DNA of 16,104 nt from the NCBI GenBank assembly GCA_003455275.1, contig DMRR01000100.1, positions 25,745 to 41,848 of the forward strand. Reading direction: 5' to 3'. Under the pieces are notes generated by a model, which did no database searches, was not told where the DNA came from, and worked only from the letters and a program-made list of their open reading frames with translations. Of this stretch, positions 12,899-16,104 are shown one piece after another. The stretch's first letter is position 1. Each line of letters begins with the position of its first letter. A program made the translations under genes and the position numbers. Origin of the DNA: Bacteroidota bacterium (lineage in GTDB: Bacteria > Bacteroidota > Bacteroidia > Chitinophagales > UBA10324).

Positions 12899-15800
12899 AT
12901 GAAAAACATTTTTATTTCAATGGTGTTGTTGTGTTCCTCATTTGCATTGTTTGCACAGGACAACACTACCGGTGTAATCACCGCATCTGAATTTCATGTA
13001 ACCCGGCCGCTTCGCGAAATATTTGCGGAGAACCCTGTAGATGAAAACAAAATTTACACTGAAAAAGAATCGCACGATCGCGAGAATCGAATTGGACCAA
13101 AATATCAGTTCACAGCAGCTGATGGTCCTCAATATGGTAATGACATCAATTCCATTCAGGCAAAAATGGGAGAAGTTCCATCAGGAAATGGAATGAAAGT
13201 GAATGTTCCAGGCCAAACTGCATCAGGGTTTCGGCCTTATGATCCATCCGGTGCGGTAGGCCCAAATCATTACATCCAGATTATAAATGCAACAACCTTT
13301 AAGGTATATGATAAAACAACAATGACTGTAATTCTTACAGGAACTCTTGGAAATCTTTGGACACCTGCAGTTGGAAATAATGGTGACCCGATTGTAATGT
13401 ATGATAAAGCAGCTGACCGCTGGTTCATGGCTCAATTTGGAACAAGCAGCGATAAAAAAATTTATATAGCAATTTCTACCACCAATGACCCAACAGGTTC
13501 TTATTACACATATACTTATGTGTCACCACTTTTTCCTGACTACCTGAAATTTGGTGTGTGGAGCAATGGTTATTACATGACTTCGAATCAAAGCACACAA
13601 AAAGTTTTTTGTTTTGAAAGAGATGCAATGATTGCCGGAACTCCGGGAGCTCGTTCTCTTTATGTTAATTATTCACCTCCAAAAGCAGGATTTTTTGTTC
13701 CACTTCCTGGTGATGCCGCAGATGGTTCATTACCGCCCGCCGGAGCACCTTGCCCAATATTTTCTTACTCTGATAATGGATGGGGAGCTGGTTATGTAGA
13801 TGCAATGAACATCTATAATATGAATGTGACCTGGGGTGCAACACCAACTGGTTCGATTACACTCGCATCAAACATTGGCTTGTCTGCTTTTGATGCATCT
13901 TATGATGCTCAATGGAATGATTGTCCTCAACCTGGCACTACACAAAAATTAGATGGAATTGGCGGTGTGTGTATGTATCGCGCACAGTGGAAATCCTGGA
14001 GCGGCTACAATACCATTCTTCTGAATTGGGGAGTGAAAATCAGCACCACACAAAGAAGTTTTAAATGGTGCGAGCTTCGTCAAAACCAGTCTACTGGAGT
14101 GTGGAGTTTATACCAGGAAGGAACATATGTTCCGGATGCTGACACCCGCTGGATGGGAACTATGGCAATGGATAACAATGGCTCAATTGGAATCAGTTAT
14201 ATGAAATCAAACGCTTCAAGCACTTATCCAGGACTTTATTATACCGGAAGAAGAAGTTGCGATCCACTTGGTACTTTACCTGTAACAGAGACTTTAGTAA
14301 TTGCAGGAACAGGGTCACAAACCGGTATCAATCGCGATGGAGATTACTCACAAACTACTCTCGATCCGGATGGTGTTACTTTCTGGAGTACCAGTGAATA
14401 TATGGGTGGAGCTACTGGTTCAAGTGCAGCACGCACAAGAATTTTTTCTTACACCATTCCGGGTTGTTCACTTGTTGCCGGAGTTTCAATTGCTCAAACT
14501 GCTGGAACAAACCCGACATGCAGCGGATCTTCCGTAACATTCACTGCTACACCAGTGAACGGGGGAACCACTCCTTCTTATCAGTGGCAAGTGGATGGCG
14601 TGAATGCCGGAACAAATTCTCCAACTTTCACTACTAATTCATTAACAAACGGACAAGTGATAACTTGTATCATGACTTCAAATCTTGGTGGCGTGACAGG
14701 AAACCCTGCTACATCTAATTCAATAGTGATGACCATTAACACAGCTGTGACACCAGCAGTTTCTATTGCCCTTACTGCAGGAAGCAATCCATCCTGTGCC
14801 GGTGATGCAAAAACATTTACTGCAACTCCAACTAACGGTGGCGCTACTCCTTCTTATGACTGGCGCATTGATGGCATCAGTACCGGAACAACTGCTGCAA
14901 ACTACTCAAACAGCGGACTTACAAATGGTCAAACTGTTAATTGCATTATGGCGTCAAGCCTAAGCTGTGCAAGCCCCGTTACAGCATCAAGTAATAACAT
15001 TGTAATCAGCATTACATCATCAGTTACACCTTCAGTTTCTATTGCAATAACTTCCGGAACTAACCCAACTCCTTCGGGTGCCTCAGTAACTTTTACCGCT
15101 ACACCAACTAACGGAGGAAGCTCACCATCCTATCAATGGAAAATAGGAACCACAAATGTTGGAACTAACTCGCCAACCTATACTACAACTGCTTTAGTAA
15201 ATGGTGATGTGGTTAGTTGTGTGATGACATCAAATGCTCCATGTGCAAGCCCGCTTACTGCAACAAGTAATTCAATTACCATGACAGTAACCGGTGCTAT
15301 TACTTACTGCACTGCATCTTCAACAAATACCTCACATCAATACATTAAGAAGGTAGTGATGGGTTCAATCAGCAATTCTTCAGGAGCTACAACATACTCA
15401 AACTTTACTTCTCTTTCAACTAATGTGACAGTTGGAACCGGAACAAGCATTACAGTTACAAGAGGCAGAACTTACTCAACTAACATTGTAGTTATTTTCT
15501 GCGATTGGAATAACAACGGATCCTTTACCGATGCAGGTGAAACAGTTTATACATCAGCTGTTGGTTCAGGACCATTTACTACAAGCATTGTTCCACCGGC
15601 TTCAGCCATTACAGGAACTGTGAGAATGAGAATTCGTTTGACTGATTCAAATACAGGTGTAAATATTACACCATGTGGTACTTCTACATATGGCGAAGTT
15701 GAAGATTACTCCCTCAACATTGGTGCGCACGGTTTAAGTATCACTCCGCAGGACGATGCACAACAATCCAGCTCTTCAATTCCTCCAACAATTATGCTTT

Positions 15801-16021
15801 CTGTTTATCCAAATCCAAATACCGGAGCATTTACAGTGAAGGGCGAAAAGGCAGGTGAGTATTACATTATGGATGAATCAGGTCACCTCATGAGTTCTTT
15901 CAAACTTACTGAAGCAAATAATTTCACGCAGGTAATTAACTCCCTCGGAAATGGAATCTTCATTATTGTTGGTCAGAATAAATATGGCATAACCAAGCAA
16001 AAGGTTATTGTAGCTAAATAA
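12899..16021 (+). CDS. Large secreted protein with Ig-like repeats, GEVED domain and T9SS type A sorting domain
   Basis: The 1040-residue product has a signal peptide (MKNIFISMVLLCSSFALFA, cut before Q20); an in-frame ATG at 12860 would add 13 polar residues before it and is less likely. After a linker, residues about 115-525 form a region with PSGAVGPNHYIQI, GDPIVMYDKAADRWFMAQF, DADTRWMGTMAMDNNGSIGISY and SGxTGINRDGDYSQTTLDPDG-like blocks. This looks like a sialidase-type beta-propeller, but the family was not recognised. Three 92-residue Ig/PKD-like repeats start at 529, 621 and 713. A GEVED domain spans about 804-939, with a calcium-loop-like CDWNNNGSFTDAGE and the namesake GEVED at 932-936. 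Residues about 966-1040 are a T9SS type A sorting domain (LSVYPNPNTGAFTV). It is probably a cell-surface or released protein; binding and hydrolysis both remain possible. A terminator follows. Confidence 0.9.
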   Translation: MKNIFISMVLLCSSFALFAQDNTTGVITASEFHVTRPLREIFAENPVDENKIYTEKESHDRENRIGPKYQFTAADGPQYGNDINSIQAKMGEVPSGNGMKVNVPGQTASGFRPYDPSGAVGPNHYIQIINATTFKVYDKTTMTVILTGTLGNLWTPAVGNNGDPIVMYDKAADRWFMAQFGTSSDKKIYIAISTTNDPTGSYYTYTYVSPLFPDYLKFGVWSNGYYMTSNQSTQKVFCFERDAMIAGTPGARSLYVNYSPPKAGFFVPLPGDAADGSLPPAGAPCPIFSYSDNGWGAGYVDAMNIYNMNVTWGATPTGSITLASNIGLSAFDASYDAQWNDCPQPGTTQKLDGIGGVCMYRAQWKSWSGYNTILLNWGVKISTTQRSFKWCELRQNQSTGVWSLYQEGTYVPDADTRWMGTMAMDNNGSIGISYMKSNASSTYPGLYYTGRRSCDPLGTLPVTETLVIAGTGSQTGINRDGDYSQTTLDPDGVTFWSTSEYMGGATGSSAARTRIFSYTIPGCSLVAGVSIAQTAGTNPTCSGSSVTFTATPVNGGTTPSYQWQVDGVNAGTNSPTFTTNSLTNGQVITCIMTSNLGGVTGNPATSNSIVMTINTAVTPAVSIALTAGSNPSCAGDAKTFTATPTNGGATPSYDWRIDGISTGTTAANYSNSGLTNGQTVNCIMASSLSCASPVTASSNNIVISITSSVTPSVSIAITSGTNPTPSGASVTFTATPTNGGSSPSYQWKIGTTNVGTNSPTYTTTALVNGDVVSCVMTSNAPCASPLTATSNSITMTVTGAITYCTASSTNTSHQYIKKVVMGSISNSSGATTYSNFTSLSTNVTVGTGTSITVTRGRTYSTNIVVIFCDWNNNGSFTDAGETVYTSAVGSGPFTTSIVPPASAITGTVRMRIRLTDSNTGVNITPCGTSTYGEVEDYSLNIGAHGLSITPQDDAQQSSSSIPPTIMLSVYPNPNTGAFTVKGEKAGEYYIMDESGHLMSSFKLTEANNFTQVINSLGNGIFIIVGQNKYGITKQKVIVAK
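14483..15310 (+). repeat. Three tandem 276-base Ig-like domain repeats
   Basis: Units start at 14483, 14759 and 15035, exactly 276 bases (92 codons) apart. Each encodes VSIA-(Q/L/I)-T-(A/S)-G-(T/S)-NP near its start, then a TPxNGGxxPSYxW core and a VxCxM(T/A)S strand. Third-position differences are frequent, so the copies are not recent. The last unit merges into the GEVED domain near 15295. Confidence 0.88.
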
Positions 16022-16042
16022 TTTTTTCTAAAATCATTAGGC

Positions 16043-16078
16043 AAGGGGCTGCTAACAAAAGCAGCCCCTTTATTTTTT
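16043..16078 (+). terminator. Intrinsic terminator after the secreted protein
   Basis: AAGGGGCTGC (16043-16052) pairs perfectly with GCAGCCCCTT (16061-16070), with an added T-A pair and an AACAAA loop. A TATTTTTT tail follows. It begins 22 bases after the stop codon. Confidence 0.93.
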
Positions 16079-16104
16079 CCCTGACTTAAAATTATTTTGG
16101 TGCT

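Noticed and set aside
12899..12958. Lipoprotein signal at C12 of the secreted protein
   Set aside because: The residues before C12 (VLL) lack the small residue at -1 of a lipobox, and an FA-Q signal peptidase I site fits better.

Overview
The window looks like a chromosomal segment of a Bacteroidota (Bacteroidetes) bacterium, order unresolved. The evidence is two proteins with type IX secretion (T9SS) C-terminal domains (a type B/gliding-motility domain at the left end and a type A domain at the right end), PKD/Ig-like and GEVED surface domains, a Bacteroidetes-style cysteine-free L32, AT-rich intergenic DNA without Shine-Dalgarno sequences, and at least one exact match to the Bacteroidetes -7 promoter consensus TAnnTTTG. 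Most genes are household or envelope genes. No phage, transposon, CRISPR, tRNA or rRNA was seen.

Layout: (1) 1-1419, 3' part of a large secreted repeat protein with a T9SS type B domain. (2) 1564-2175, Mn/Fe superoxide dismutase with a strong terminator. (3) 2253-3026 (-), TIGR02757/DUF2400 protein, divergent from (4) 3100-4758, a multi-pass membrane protein resembling GT-C glycosyltransferases. (5) 4755-6245 (-), histidine ammonia-lyase, convergent with the membrane protein and sharing a TTAA stop with it. (6) 6371-6937 (-), ScpB, with its own terminator. (7) 7033-8016 (-), an extended-SDR epimerase/reductase. (8) 8169-9894 (+), the conserved DUF177 (YceD)-rpmF-plsX operon, linking ribosome and phospholipid synthesis, here not followed by fabH. 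(9) 9979-10239 (+), a small Fer4_19 iron-sulfur protein. (10) 12492-10282 (-), a phosphate-uptake pair: an OprO/P-type porin followed by a PstS-like binding protein. (11) 12493-12898, a 406-base gene-less stretch. (12) 12899-16021 (+), a 1040-residue secreted protein with a signal peptide, an unrecognised N-terminal region, three exactly 92-residue Ig-like repeats, a GEVED domain and a T9SS type A domain, followed by a terminator.

The most interesting signals lie between the porin and the big secreted protein. Upstream of the porin, in gene orientation, there are four 7-base elements at a strict 11-base period (CTTAACA-type; the third is degenerate). They resemble a PhoP/PhoB box and sit just upstream of a TAnnTTTG-like -7 element, so the porin-pstS pair is probably phosphate-regulated. 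On the opposite strand there is a well-formed intrinsic terminator, preceded by a second hairpin, with no gene in front of it. This could mark a small RNA or an attenuated leader. No clearly novel multi-gene system is visible; the rest of the window is ordinary, well-packed chromosome.
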